64,000 nucleotides of DNA from Malania oleifera (Eukaryota > Streptophyta > Magnoliopsida > Santalales > Ximeniaceae): positions 39,063,390-39,127,389 of the forward strand of contig NC_080425.1 in the NCBI RefSeq assembly GCF_029873635.1. The letters run 5' to 3'. Below the pieces are notes generated by a model that saw only the letters and a list, made by a program, of their open reading frames with translations, was not told the DNA's origin and ran no database searches. The position numbers were made by a program, and so were the translations under genes. Shown here one piece after another: positions 22,594-32,442 of the stretch (the stretch's first letter is position 1; each line of letters begins with the position of its first letter).

Positions 22594-24432
22594 CTTAAAG
22601 GGTAATGGTAGGCCAGTACTTTTAACCCTATGGATTTTGCATCAAAATTGAAAATTTGTTCTTTGGCATGTCAAAATCTTATATTTTAGATGTGTTTATG
22701 CTAAAGTTGTAGACTTTGTTTCATAAAGGCATGTAAATAGAAATCCTTTAGCTAAAATTTGCGTCTTCATGTTGGAAGGGAGCTACGTTTAATTAGTTTC
22801 TTAAAACTAGGTCTACATGTGTAATCCTAGAACGTGCATGGTGAGCTTGAGGTTGGGAATTATGAAACCCATAGGTTTCAGAGAAGCAGCAAAATATTGA
22901 TGAAAATAGAGAAAAACACCAATGGAAGGGGAGTTGGATTGTAGTGTGAATAAAGGAATCAAATTTGTGAGAGAAAATGAGATGAGGGGGAGATTTAGGG
23001 TGTTTTCGCATACATGGTTGGTTTAGGGTAGCTTGGGAGGCCTAAGAAGGGTTAGAGGCACATGGTTGTGGTGTTAGAAGGCCAAAACACTCTTTGAATT
23101 AAAAGAATGCATGGTTACTGCCATTTTATCGCCGACGAAGGCTGGACTAGGCTAGGGAAGTTGTTTTGTGAAGATTTTTGTTTTTTTGCTTTTTTTTTTT
23201 TTTACTACCAATAGAGTCAATGATGGCTCAAGAGTTTACTAGTGATGAGAGGTTTTTTTTTTTTTTTTGTGTTCAGAGTAGCTGAAGTAGGTCCAATAAA
23301 GCCTAGGGTTTTGGCGTCTCTCTGATATTTCACTAGAGAACAAAATTGGTGTATCGTGTTGATAGATTTGCTAGTGCACATGTGCCACTCATGTGCCCAC
23401 TCGTAGACTAGTCTACTAGTCCTCTTATTTTTTATTATTTAATAATTTTTAATTCCGTTAACATATTTTAAAGTTAAAATATTGAAAAAAAAAATAGTTT
23501 TCCATTGCCAAAAATTTTGAAAAAATAGGAGGAAGCCAAAAAATTTTCTTTTTACTTCAAAAAAAAGTTTTATATATTTTTTCTATTTATTTGTTATTTT
23601 TTTTTCTATATTTTTAAATTTAGCCTTCCCTAATTAGAAAGTTGTTATTTCAATAAATTTTTAATTTTTTTGTTGTAATAAACTATTTAGGAGGTCTCAT
23701 TTATAGGTTAGACTTTATTATAGTTTTTTATTGGATTTTTAGTTGATTTAATTAATTTATTTATTTGAATTCCATGCTATTATTTAGTGATTTTTAATTG
23801 AATAAGATCCCAAAAAAATGAAAAAAATTAGATAAAAAACTAAAAAGTTTCTAAGTGCTTTCTATTAATTTTCTGAAGTTCTAGGACTATTTTTGAGTAT
23901 AATAATGACTTCAAATGGGTTCAACAAAAGGTGAAAATGCAAGAAAAGGTTGTGTTTTGAAGTTGGCTACCTTTGCAAATTGTACATAAAGATCCTTGTC
24001 TACAAGCATGAGATATTCAGTTTTATTATGAATTCATTTGATTTGCATTAAGAAGAGGCTTTGGTTTATTTTAGTTAAATAACACGCATGCTTGCTTAAT
24101 TCTTTCTAGGTTGCTTCAACAGGATGTGTTATTTCATGTACATATGGTACGCTTGGATTCATGGCTTGATGAGTTTTGAGATTGTATTTGAGTTGCCCAA
24201 GAACTAAAATGAATAAAAAAATAACTAAAATTAATGAATCTGACAATGGATGCCATAGGGGGATGCAATAGCACTTCGTATCGATTTTTTTTAGGTGAGA
24301 GAAGTCTCTTGTTCTAAATCAAAATACTGTGGGAGTGCGGGTGGAACAATATTAAATGGAAAGGTCATATCAATAAAAATAAAGGTCAATGAATGTAGGT
24401 TGGTCATTATGCATAGCTTAGTAGGTAATTCA
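22594..24432. other. Unclassified AT-rich sequence
   Basis: Right flank of the copia insertion. It has poly-T runs (about 23190, 23260, 23585) and no ORF with a recognisable domain. Some phrases (about 22640-22760, aaagttgtagactttgt) recall plant LTR sequence, but no second copy in this window confirms this. Confidence 0.35.
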
Positions 24433-24630
24433 TAAAATAAGTGTGTAGGGGGCGCTGGTACCTTCTGCTCACATAAATGTACTTCATTTTTTGGACTTTG
24501 ATATGTAAACCTTCAATATTTTTTCTTCGGACCCTAGGAGTAGCTAGCACACCTTTAAATTGATAGTAATAAAATTAGTATGCTCTAACCTCACCTAAGA
24601 AAAGTTAGGTTAGTGGTGATTCCATTGATA
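24433..24630 (-). repeat. Dispersed repeat, copy 1 (possible Tat/Ogre-type 5' leader)
   Basis: ggcgctggtaccttctgctc ... aaaagttaggttagtggtga resembles 40888-41066 base for base over most of its length. Read on the minus strand it has the form 'ccactaacctaa...gctctaacc' known to me from leaders of large plant Tat/Ogre gypsy elements. The family assignment is from memory and unverified. Confidence 0.45.
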
Positions 24631-24696
24631 CATTTTGACCTACATCTCATTTCCTTATTTCAAATTTCACTATTCAAATTTTCCATTCATGTCTAG

Positions 24697-24764
24697 CATA
24701 AGTGTGCTTAGGCAACATTAATACCAGGTTGGGTGACCTCTTAGGAAGTCCTTATGTTGCATCC
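24697..24764 (+). pseudogene. 5S rRNA copy 1, 5' half missing
   Basis: Only the part from the internal promoter box A onward can be aligned (aagtgtgcttagg, then ccaggttgggtgacctctta, ending gttgcatcc). The first roughly 50 bases are not recognisable. It forms the left edge of the array. Confidence 0.75.
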
Positions 24765-24961
24765 ATTTATAAATTTTTTTTCATGTCACAACATTTTAGT
24801 TGTCACAACATGAAAGTGCATAGACAGCAAAATGCCATAGGGCTCATCTAGTGCTTTCTATGCATATGCTATGCATCTTGTAACTCCACTAGGATCGAAA
24901 GTTATGAAAATTTGAAGTTGGACAAGACCGTAACTTGTTGTCGGGAGGTTTTTATAAAGTG

Positions 24962-24997
<36 letters not shown>

Positions 24998-25062
24998 AGA
25001 ATTTAATTTAGTAACGAGAGAAGGTGGCACAAGAAGGAGTGAGGGGCATCCAAAAGCCAATT

Positions 25063-25181
25063 GGGTGGAATCTCACCAGCACTAATGCATACAGACTTGT
25101 CAGAACTTCGCAATTAAGTGTGTTTGCACGAAAGTAATAGTAGGATGGGTGACCTCCTAGGAAGTCCTTATGTTGCACCCC
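25063..25181 (+). rRNA. 5S rRNA copy 2, full length, diverged
   Basis: About 119 bp. It has accagcactaatgcat near the 5' end, caattaagtgtgtttg at box A and an intact box C, aggatgggtgacctcctagg. It ends gttgcacccc followed by a T-run. Differences in the 5' quarter (gggtggaatctc) make function doubtful. Confidence 0.85.
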
Positions 25182-25491
25182 TTTTAAAAAAAATTTCATG
25201 TCATAACATTTTTGTTATCATTACAAGAAAGCACAAAGATGAGCAAAATGTAGTAGAGCTCATCTGGGGTTTTCTGTGCATATGTTGTGGGTATTGTAAC
25301 TACACCTGGATTGAAATTATGATAATTTGAAGTTAGGACAAGAACCTAGCTTGTTGTCGACAAGTTCGCATGAAAAGCAAGAGAGAGAGAGAGAGAGGGC
25401 AGCACAAGAAGGAGTGATGGGCATCCAAAAGGCAATTTGCTATAGGTGTGAATTTCATTTATATGGGGAAAAAAAAACAATTGTACATATT

Positions 25492-25610
25492 GGTTGCAAT
25501 CATACTAGCACTAATGCATTGGATCCTATTAGGACTTTGAAGTCAAACATGCTTGGGTGAGAGTAGAACTAGGATAGATGACCTCCTCAAAAGTCCTCGT
25601 TTTGCACCCA
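25492..25610 (+). rRNA. 5S rRNA copy 3, full length, diverged
   Basis: About 119 bp. ggttgcaatcatactagc at the 5' end and agcactaatgcattggatcc are close to plant 5S. Box C is altered (aggatagatgacctcctc). tttatatgg lies about 30 bp upstream and a T-run follows. Confidence 0.85.
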
Positions 25611-25903
25611 TTTTTAAATTTTTTTTCTAGCTAGTACATTTCTTCTTCATTACACTAAAGGACAAAGATGAGCAAAACTTTGTTGGGTTCATCTAGTGCT
25701 TTTCATGCATATATTATGGGTCTTATAACCTTTATTGGAAATTCTAGTAATTTTAGGTTTGGACGAAAACATAGTTCGTCGCCTGGAGGTTTCCGTGAAG
25801 AGAGAGAGAGAGAGCGGGTGACACAAGGAGTGACTAGCATCCAAAAGACAATTGGCTATAGGTGTGAATGTCATGTATATAAAAGAAAATGAATGCTAAT
25901 GTT

Positions 25904-26000
25904 GGGTGCGATCATACCAGCATTAATGCCCTAGATCCTATCAAAACTCCGCAGTTAAGCGTATTTGGGCATGAATCATACAAATATGGATGGCCTCCTA
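25904..26000 (+). pseudogene. 5S rRNA copy 4, 3' end deleted
   Basis: It has the best-kept 5' half of the array (gggtgcgatcataccagc, actccgcagttaagcg). It stops inside box C (tggatggcctccta) and passes directly into the pre-gene spacer of the next unit (ggcaattggctataagtg). The deletion removed the gene end and most of a spacer, leaving a 159-bp unit. Confidence 0.85.
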
Positions 26001-26062
26001 AGGCAATTGGCTATAAGTGTTAATGTCATTTATATGGTAAAAAAAAAATGAATGTTAATGTT

Positions 26063-26180
26063 GGGTGTGATCATACTAGCACAAATACATTAGATTTGAT
26101 CAAAACTCAATAATTTAGCGTGCTTGAGGGAGAGAAGTACTAGGATGGGTGACCTCCGAGGAAGTCCTCATGTTGCACCT
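26063..26180 (+). rRNA. 5S rRNA copy 5, full length, diverged
   Basis: About 118 bp: gggtgtgatcatactagcac, box A region taatttagcgtgcttgagg, box C taggatgggtgacctccgag, ending gttgcacct plus T-run. Confidence 0.87.
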
Positions 26181-26370
26181 CTTTTTTAAACTTTTTTATG
26201 TTGTGATGTTTTCATACATGAAATTGTAGGGACGAGCAAAACATCGTAGGGCTCATATGGGGATTTTCGTGCATATGTTGTGGGTCTTCTAAGTCCACCA
26301 CAATCGAAAGTTATGGCAATTTGAAGTTACAACAAGCCCATGTATTCTTGTTGAGAGGTTTGCATGGAAC

Positions 26371-26434
<64 letters not shown>
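26371..26434. repeat. (GA)n microsatellite in 5S spacer
   Basis: GA run of about 60 bp. Equivalent runs of different length sit at the same spacer position near 24962, 25380, 25800, 27317, 27765-27833, 28267, 31324 and 32206. Translations of these runs give the Ser/Leu- and Arg/Glu-repeat ORFs, which are not genes. Confidence 0.93.
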
Positions 26435-26436
<2 letters not shown>

Positions 26437-26547
26437 CTTTAATTTAGTCACAAGAGAGGGTGGTACAAAAAGGAGCAACAGGCATCCAAAAGACATTGGT
26501 TATTGGCGTGAATGCCATTTATATGGAAAAAAATAAATGCTAATGTT

Positions 26548-26666
26548 GGGTGTAACCATGCCAATATTAATGCTCCAGATCCCATCAGAACTCCACCACT
26601 AAGCATGCTTGGGTGATAGTAGTACTAGGATGGGTGACCTCCTAGGATGTCTTCGTGTTGCATCCA
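26548..26666 (+). rRNA. 5S rRNA copy 6, full length
   Basis: About 119 bp. cagatcccatcagaactcc and taagcatgcttgggtgatag followed by a perfect-looking box C (aggatgggtgacctcctagg) and gttgcatcca. It is one of the least diverged copies. Confidence 0.88.
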
Positions 26667-27004
26667 TTTTTAAATTTTTCCATGTCGCGACATTTTCGTT
26701 CTCATTGCATGAAAGTTCATAGATAAGCAAAACATTGTAGGGCTCATCTACGGATTTCTGTGCATATGATGTTGGTCTTGTAACTCCACCAAGATCGAAA
26801 CTTATAGCATTTTGAATTTGAAATAAGAACGTAGCTTGTTGCTGGGAGGTTTTCGAGGAATATAAGAAGGGATAGGGGAGATATATATATATATATAGAA
26901 AGAACGTAATTTAGTCATGAGAAAGGGGGACACAAGAAGGAGCTACAGCCATTCTAAGGTCATTTACCTATAGGCATGAATGTCATTTATACCCCAAAAA
27001 AAAA

Positions 27005-27118
27005 ATGTGCATACCAATACTAAAGCTTTGAGTCCCATCAAAACATCACAATTAAGCGTGTTTGGGCAAGACTAGTACTAAGATGGATGACCTATTAGGA
27101 AGTCCTTGTGTTGTACCC
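27005..27118 (+). rRNA. 5S rRNA copy 7, 5' end eroded
   Basis: The first few bases are replaced by spacer-like A-run sequence. It continues with gcataccaatactaaagc, attaagcgtgtttgggcaag and box C aagatggatgacctattagg. It ends gttgtaccc. Confidence 0.82.
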
Positions 27119-27452
27119 TTTCTAAAAACTTTTTCATGCCACAACATTTTCATTCCCATTACAAGAAAGCGCAAAGATGATCAAAATGTAGTAGGGCTCA
27201 TTTGGGGCTTTCCATGCATATGTTATGGGTCTCTTAATTCCACTCAGGTCAAAATTATAGTAGTTTGACGTTGAGACAACGCTATAGTTTGTTGTTGGGA
27301 GTTTTGCACAAAATGCGGAGAGAGAGAGAGAGAGAGAGAGAACATACTTTAGTCATCTGAGAGGTGGCACAAGAAATAGAAACGGGAGTCCAAAATATAA
27401 TTAACTATAGGTGTGAATGTTGTTTATATGGGAAAAAATGAATGCCAATACT

Positions 27453-27550
27453 AAGAGAGATCATATCAGCACTAAAACACCAAATTCCATTAGAACTCTG
27501 CAACTAAGAGAGCTTGGGCAAGATTAGTATTATGTCCTTGTATTGCAGCC
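27453..27550 (+). pseudogene. 5S rRNA copy 8, box C deleted
   Basis: The 5' half is present (agagatcatatcagcacta, ctaagagagcttgggcaag). From agattagtattatg it jumps to gtccttgtattgcagccc, losing roughly 20 bases that include internal promoter box C. Confidence 0.82.
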
Positions 27551-27779
27551 CTTTTTAAAAATTTCCATGCCTTAACATTTTCATTGTCATTATATGAAAG
27601 AATGGAGACGACCAAAACATCATAGGGCTCATCTAGGGCTTTCCCTGGATATGTTGTGGGTCTCTTAACTCCACTCAGATCAAAATTGTGATAGTTTGAA
27701 ATTAGAACAAGACCATAGTTTTTTGTTAGGAGTTCAACATAAATACGAGAGAAAGAAAAATAGAGAGAGAGAGAGAGAT

Positions 27780-27838
<59 letters not shown>

Positions 27839-27957
27839 AAAGTGGTGTAATTTAGTCATGAGAAAGGGTGGCACAAGAAGGAGCAACGGGCATCCAAAAT
27901 ATAATCGTCCATAGGCATGAAGGATTTTTACATGGAGAAAAAACAAATGCCAATCTT

Positions 27958-28075
27958 GGGTCGCTTGTATCAACACTAATGCATCAAAACCCATTAGAAC
28001 TCTACAACTAAGCAAGTTTGGGCGAAAGTAGTATTAGGATGGGTGACCTCTAGGTATGTCTTTATGTTGCACCCC
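27958..28075 (+). rRNA. 5S rRNA copy 9, full length, diverged
   Basis: gggtcgcttgtatcaacact at the 5' end, ctaagcaagtttgggcgaaa at box A, aggatgggtgacctctaggt at box C, ending gttgcacccc. It has a small deletion in the box C flank. Confidence 0.83.
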
Positions 28076-28262
28076 TTTTTAAAATTTTTCATGCCCCTTG
28101 ACATTTTTGTTCTCATTACATGAAAGCGCAAAGATGAGCAAAACATTGTAAGGCTCGTCTAGGGATTTTCATGCATATTCTATGGGTCTTGTTACTCCAC
28201 CTAAGAAATTTGAAGTTGAGACATGATCATAGCTTGTTGCTGTGAGGTTTGCACAGAATGCA

Positions 28263-28306
<44 letters not shown>

Positions 28307-28417
28307 TTTTTTTCATAAGAGAGGGAGGCACAAGGACTAATGGGCATCCAAAAGAGAAAATGCTCCAAGTGTGAATGTTTTTTATATGGATATAAAAAGG
28401 GAACAAATGCCAATATT

Positions 28418-28536
28418 AGGTGTGATTATACTAGCAGTAATGCACTATATTCCTTCAAACCTTCGCAGATAAGCATGCTTAGGCAAGAATAATACTATGT
28501 TGGGATAACCTCTTAGGAAGTCCTCGTGTTGCACTC
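28418..28536 (+). rRNA. 5S rRNA copy 10, full length, diverged
   Basis: aggtgtgattatactagc at the 5' end, gataagcatgcttaggcaag at box A, and altered box C (tgttgggataacctcttagg), ending gttgcactc. It is the last copy before the array is interrupted. Confidence 0.83.
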
Positions 28537-28739
28537 TTTTTTAAATTTTTTTCATGTCGCGACATTTTCATTCTTATTAAATGAAAGCGTGGAGATGAGC
28601 AAAACATCGTGGGGCTCATCTAGGGCTTTCCATGCATATTGTTATCAAGTCCCAAGGCTCACCTCTACCTGAGTGCATCTCCAAACCACTTTGACACAAA
28701 TGGCAAACTCAATATGAGAAATTTAATTGGGGTTAAAAT

Positions 28740-28870
28740 ATGGGTCAAAAGTTATACCAACAGAGTCACCACTAACCTACTTTATCTTAGGTGAGCTAGG
28801 TTTGGGAGTGCAATTATGTGAAGGAAAGGTGCTAGCAGTCCTACACACCCACTTGATAAACGGTACATAA
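28740..28870 (+). repeat. Dispersed repeat, possible Tat/Ogre-type leader (plus orientation)
   Basis: gagtcaccactaacctactt followed by gtgcaattatgtgaaggaaa and gtgctagcagtcctacacac. It corresponds in reverse to the motif order seen at 24433-24630 and 40888-41066. Confidence 0.4.
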
Positions 28871-29672
28871 TAAACCTATGAAGTACCTTCAAATTCAACC
28901 CGTCTAGACTTTAATTCTTTCATTTTGGAATTTACCAACCTTTCATGTATTGGATAAATTCGCACAAGACGACAACTACACTCAACTCGAGATCCTCAAA
29001 GATATGCGCAAGAAACCACCTTGATATTCGTCTTCAAACAAATTTTATTATGAGAATATCTTGGAGAAATTTACCCTTCATTAAGAATTGGGTCAACCCT
29101 GCACAGGACAACAATGGGTCACCTCAAGATCCTCAAAAGTATGTGCAACACAACCTTGAGGTCAGTCATCGAATTAATTAAAGTATTTTAAGGTTAAACA
29201 AGAGGTCATACATGGGAAAATATACCAAAATAAAGAATCAAAGCAGACATTAAAATGTACTAAAAAAAGAGATACCAAAACAAGAACCTAATTAATCTAA
29301 GGAAACAAATCATAGCAATATTCACATAATTTATGAAAAAGCGGCCAAATATAAAGCAGTCTTACTTTCCTAATTTTGTAAGATTCAATTATCCATGCCA
29401 AAAAGACAAGATTTAACATTTTATATATAAGGAAACCTCTTTACTTATGTACGTTGAAACTTTCTCTTTTTATTTTTATTTTTTTCTTTTTACTTTTTGA
29501 CTTTTAATCACAAAGGAACCCCAAATTTAACATGAGATAAACCCTACAAGCTTCAAACTCCCTAGATAGCGACATAATTTTTTTTAGAGTTTTCTTCATT
29601 TTTAAGCCCTTTTTTTAAATTTTTAAAAATATTAAAAAGAAATTAAGATTAAAAATAATATCAACAAAAAAA

Positions 29673-29673
<1 letters not shown>

Positions 29674-29728
<55 letters not shown>
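29674..29728. repeat. (AAT)n microsatellite
   Basis: Continuous ataataata run of about 55 bp. Confidence 0.95.
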
Positions 29729-29788
29729 TAGCCCTATAATTAAGGTTAAAGCATAGCATTTTTTCATATTTTAAACATATTTATTTTT

Positions 29789-29843
29789 ATAATAATAATA
29801 ATAATAATAATAATAATTATTATTATTATTATTATTATTATTA
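29789..29843. repeat. (AAT)n(ATT)n palindromic microsatellite
   Basis: A run of AAT units turns directly into a run of ATT units of similar length, giving a perfect inverted repeat that could form a hairpin or cruciform. Confidence 0.93.
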
Positions 29844-30691
29844 TAACAATAACAATAACAATAACAATAATGACATTAAAATAAATCCTAAATAATTTTT
29901 TTACCACCATTTTTTTATTTTTTTAGAATAGAAATTTATTTAAAACTATTTAAAATAACAATAAAATAAAATAAAATAAAATAAGCCAACAAATCGGTTG
30001 ACCAGTTCAAGTGGACCAATTGACTAGTTCACTTAAACATCCACATAACACCCAAGGAGGATGAACCCTATTCATCTTCTAGTGTTTTAAAAAAAAACCC
30101 TTGCACCAACATCCATAGCAACACTACCAACCTCCTTCAGTTGACCTGCCACCATTGCCTAATGGTTTTTGGACCATGCATGAGTCTCTTTGTGTGTGTA
30201 CCATCATCACAGACAGGTAGAGTTTCCCATTGCCCAACTGTGCAACCGCCACTGCATTACTGGAGGGCAACATCATCATCAAATTGGGGCTACCACTGCT
30301 GTTGCAGTTTCAGCTTCTTCTTCTTCTTCTTCTTCTCCTTCTTCTCCTCCTCCTTCTTCCCTAGAGGGAAACACCATTGCCGAAGAGGGGCTACCAGTAC
30401 CATTGCAACTTTAGCTTCTTCTTCTTCTGCTTCTTGCTATTTTAATCTGAGTTCCTATGCAAGGCAACATGAGACTCTACAATAGCCACACCCACCAACT
30501 AGAATTCAATCATGGTTATCGTCCAAAGTCCTTGACCTCACTTAAAGCTCAAAATTTTTAGAAATATATCATCTCATAGATAGGTAAATACCATTCAAAG
30601 GGAAAACATGGATGAAAATAAGGCTTCGCAAGCCTTTAATTTAAGTTTGCTACTGCCAAATTTATAACTTGCAACTACATGCATAAGAATA

Positions 30692-30741
<50 letters not shown>
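30692..30741. repeat. (TA)n microsatellite
   Basis: Pure TA run of about 50 bp. Confidence 0.95.
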
Positions 30742-30744
<3 letters not shown>

Positions 30745-31318
30745 AGGACCAAGTAAAGACCAAACAAATATAAATCATGTCCTATTGATTTTCCGTAGCC
30801 AATAAATTAATAACACAGAAGATGAAACATACATATCCTCATTTTAGCATGGATATCCAAACTCTGCTTTAGAAGATGTGTCTTTCTTATTCTTGTAATC
30901 CACCTTCTTTTCCTTTGTCTTGAATCTTTAAATGATATACCCTCAAGGATACCAAGAGGATAACAAGAACCCCTGAGGATGCTAAGAAAATATAGAGTGT
31001 TCTTCTCCTCTTCCCACGTTGGGAGTCTCTTGTTGATGTACTATCCAAGAAATATCTCCCCACTTGTGAACGCATCTCCTTTTTGTGAATGTGTATGTCT
31101 TCTCCCAGTGAGTGAATGTCTCCCTCCTTGTGTCTCCCTCTTACTTCCTTTTGATAGAGAAAGGGAAGCAAGGGGTGTTGCAAAGACAAGCAAAACCTAG
31201 TAAGACTTGTTTGGGGCTTTCTGTGAACATGTTGTGGGTCACTAAACTCCATTCGGATCGAAATTGTGGTAATTTGAAGTTGGGACAGGAACATAGTTTA
31301 TTACTAAGAGATTTGCAC

Positions 31319-31365
<47 letters not shown>

Positions 31366-31468
31366 ATAATTTAGTTACTAGAGAGGGAGGCACAAGAAGC
31401 AACAACGGACATCTAAAAGACAATTGGCTATAGACGTAAATGTCGTTTAAAAAATGAATGTCAATGTT

Positions 31469-31585
31469 GTGTGTGAACATACTAGTACTAATATGTTAAA
31501 TCCCATAAGAACTCTGCATTAAGCATTCTTGGGTGAGAGTAGTACTTGAATTTGTGCCCTTTAGGGAAGTCCTTATGTTGCACCC
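31469..31585 (+). rRNA. 5S rRNA copy 11, full length, diverged
   Basis: tgtgtgaacatactagtact at the 5' end, ttaagcattcttgggtgaga at box A and damaged box C (cttgaatttgtgccctttag). It ends gttgcaccc plus T-run. Confidence 0.8.
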
Positions 31586-31893
31586 TTTTTTAAATTTTTT
31601 TCATGCCACAATTTTCGTTCTCATTACATGAAAGCACAAAGACAAGCAAAACGTTGTAAGGCTTGTCTGGGGCTTTCCATGCATATATTATGGGTCTTGT
31701 AATTCCATCTAAATCAAAATTTATAGCAATTTTAAATTGGAAGGGAACCATAGCTTGTTGTTGAGAGAAAAGAGAGAGAGTGAGAATGTAATTTAGTCAC
31801 AAGAGAGGACAGCACAAGGAGCGACTGGCCTCCATAATTCAATTGGCTATAAGGTGAATGTCATTTATATGGGGAAAAAAAATGCATGAGAAC

Positions 31894-32011
31894 GTTTGTG
31901 ATTATACCAACAATAATGCATCGAGATATTATCATATTCCATGGTTAAGCATGTTTGGGCGTGAGTAGTCCTAGGATTGGTGACTTCCTTGGAAGTCTTC
32001 GTGTTGTGCCC
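31894..32011 (+). rRNA. 5S rRNA copy 12, full length, diverged
   Basis: gtttgtgattataccaacaa at the 5' end, gttaagcatgtttgggcgtg at box A and near-intact box C (taggattggtgacttccttg). It ends gttgtgccc plus T-run. Confidence 0.82.
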
Positions 32012-32338
32012 TTTTTTAATTTTTTTTCCATACAATTATATTTTCGTTCTCATTACATAACAGTGCAGAGGTGAGTAAAATGTCATAGGGCTTGTCTAGA
32101 GCTCTCAGTTCATATGTTGTGGGTCTTGCAACTCCACTAGGATTGAAAGTTATGGCAATTTGACCTTCGGGCAAAATCGTAACTTGTTGCCAAGAGGTTT
32201 GCAAGGAGAGAGAGAGAGAGAGAGAGAATATTGGAGTAACAAGAGAGAATGACACAAGGAGCGATGAGCATCCGAAAGACAATTGGCTATAGGCATAAAT
32301 GTCGTTTATATGGGGGGAAAAAATTGAATGTGAATGTT

Positions 32339-32442
32339 GTGTGCAATCATACCAACATTAGTGGACCAATCCCATCAAGACTTTGTAATTAAGCGTGCTT
32401 GGACAAGAATAGTACTAGGATGGGTGACCTTCTAGGAAATCC
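32339..32442 (+). pseudogene. 5S rRNA copy 13, 3' end missing
   Basis: gtgtgcaatcataccaacat, attaagcgtgcttggacaag and intact box C (aggatgggtgaccttctagg). After aaatcc it changes to unrelated sequence, so the last ~13 bases are absent. It is the right edge of the array. Confidence 0.83.

Larger units (their letters stand above)
24697..28640 (+). repeat. Relic tandem 5S rDNA array, part 1
   Basis: Ten 5S rRNA-like copies in the same orientation are separated by related spacers. Unit spacing is mostly 410-505 bp, with one short unit of 159 bp. Each spacer repeats the same order: T-run after the gene, catgtcacaacatttt-like block, gagcaaaac...gggctcatctagggc block, gggtcttgtaactccac block, (GA)n tract, ggcatccaaaag block, then tttatatgg about 30 bp before the next copy. 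The last element fits the TATA-like position of plant 5S promoters. Every copy carries multiple changes relative to the plant 5S sequence, so the array is probably dead. Confidence 0.93.
28641..31180. mobile_element. 2.5-kb block interrupting the 5S array
   Basis: The 5S spacer stops after ccatgcatatt (28640) and spacer sequence resumes at about 31181 (agacaagcaaaacc). The resumed part overlaps the last ~45 bp of the left side, so this is not a simple clean insertion. Inside are a Tat/Ogre-leader-like repeat (28740-28870), AT-rich sequence, AAT/ATT and TA microsatellites and a CTT-rich stretch near 30316. No target duplication or terminal repeat was visible, so the element type is unproven. 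Confidence 0.45.
31181..32442 (+). repeat. Relic tandem 5S rDNA array, part 2
   Basis: A spacer followed by three more 5S-like copies (starts 31469, 31894, 32339; spacing 425 and 445 bp) with the same spacer blocks and GA tracts as part 1. The array ends inside copy 13, after which the sequence is unrelated. Confidence 0.92.

Noticed and set aside
26311-28413. ORFs with long Ser/Leu or Arg/Glu runs
   Set aside because: They are translations of GA/CT microsatellites in the 5S spacers; no conserved domain and opposite strands equally open.
30141-30485. ORF of 114 codons with a Phe/Ser run
   Set aside because: The run comes from a CTT microsatellite, the overlapping frame is equally open, and no motif is present.
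28635-31187. Short target duplication around the block splitting the 5S array
   Set aside because: The five bases on each side differ (catat versus aagac), so a simple LTR insertion with these edges is not supported.
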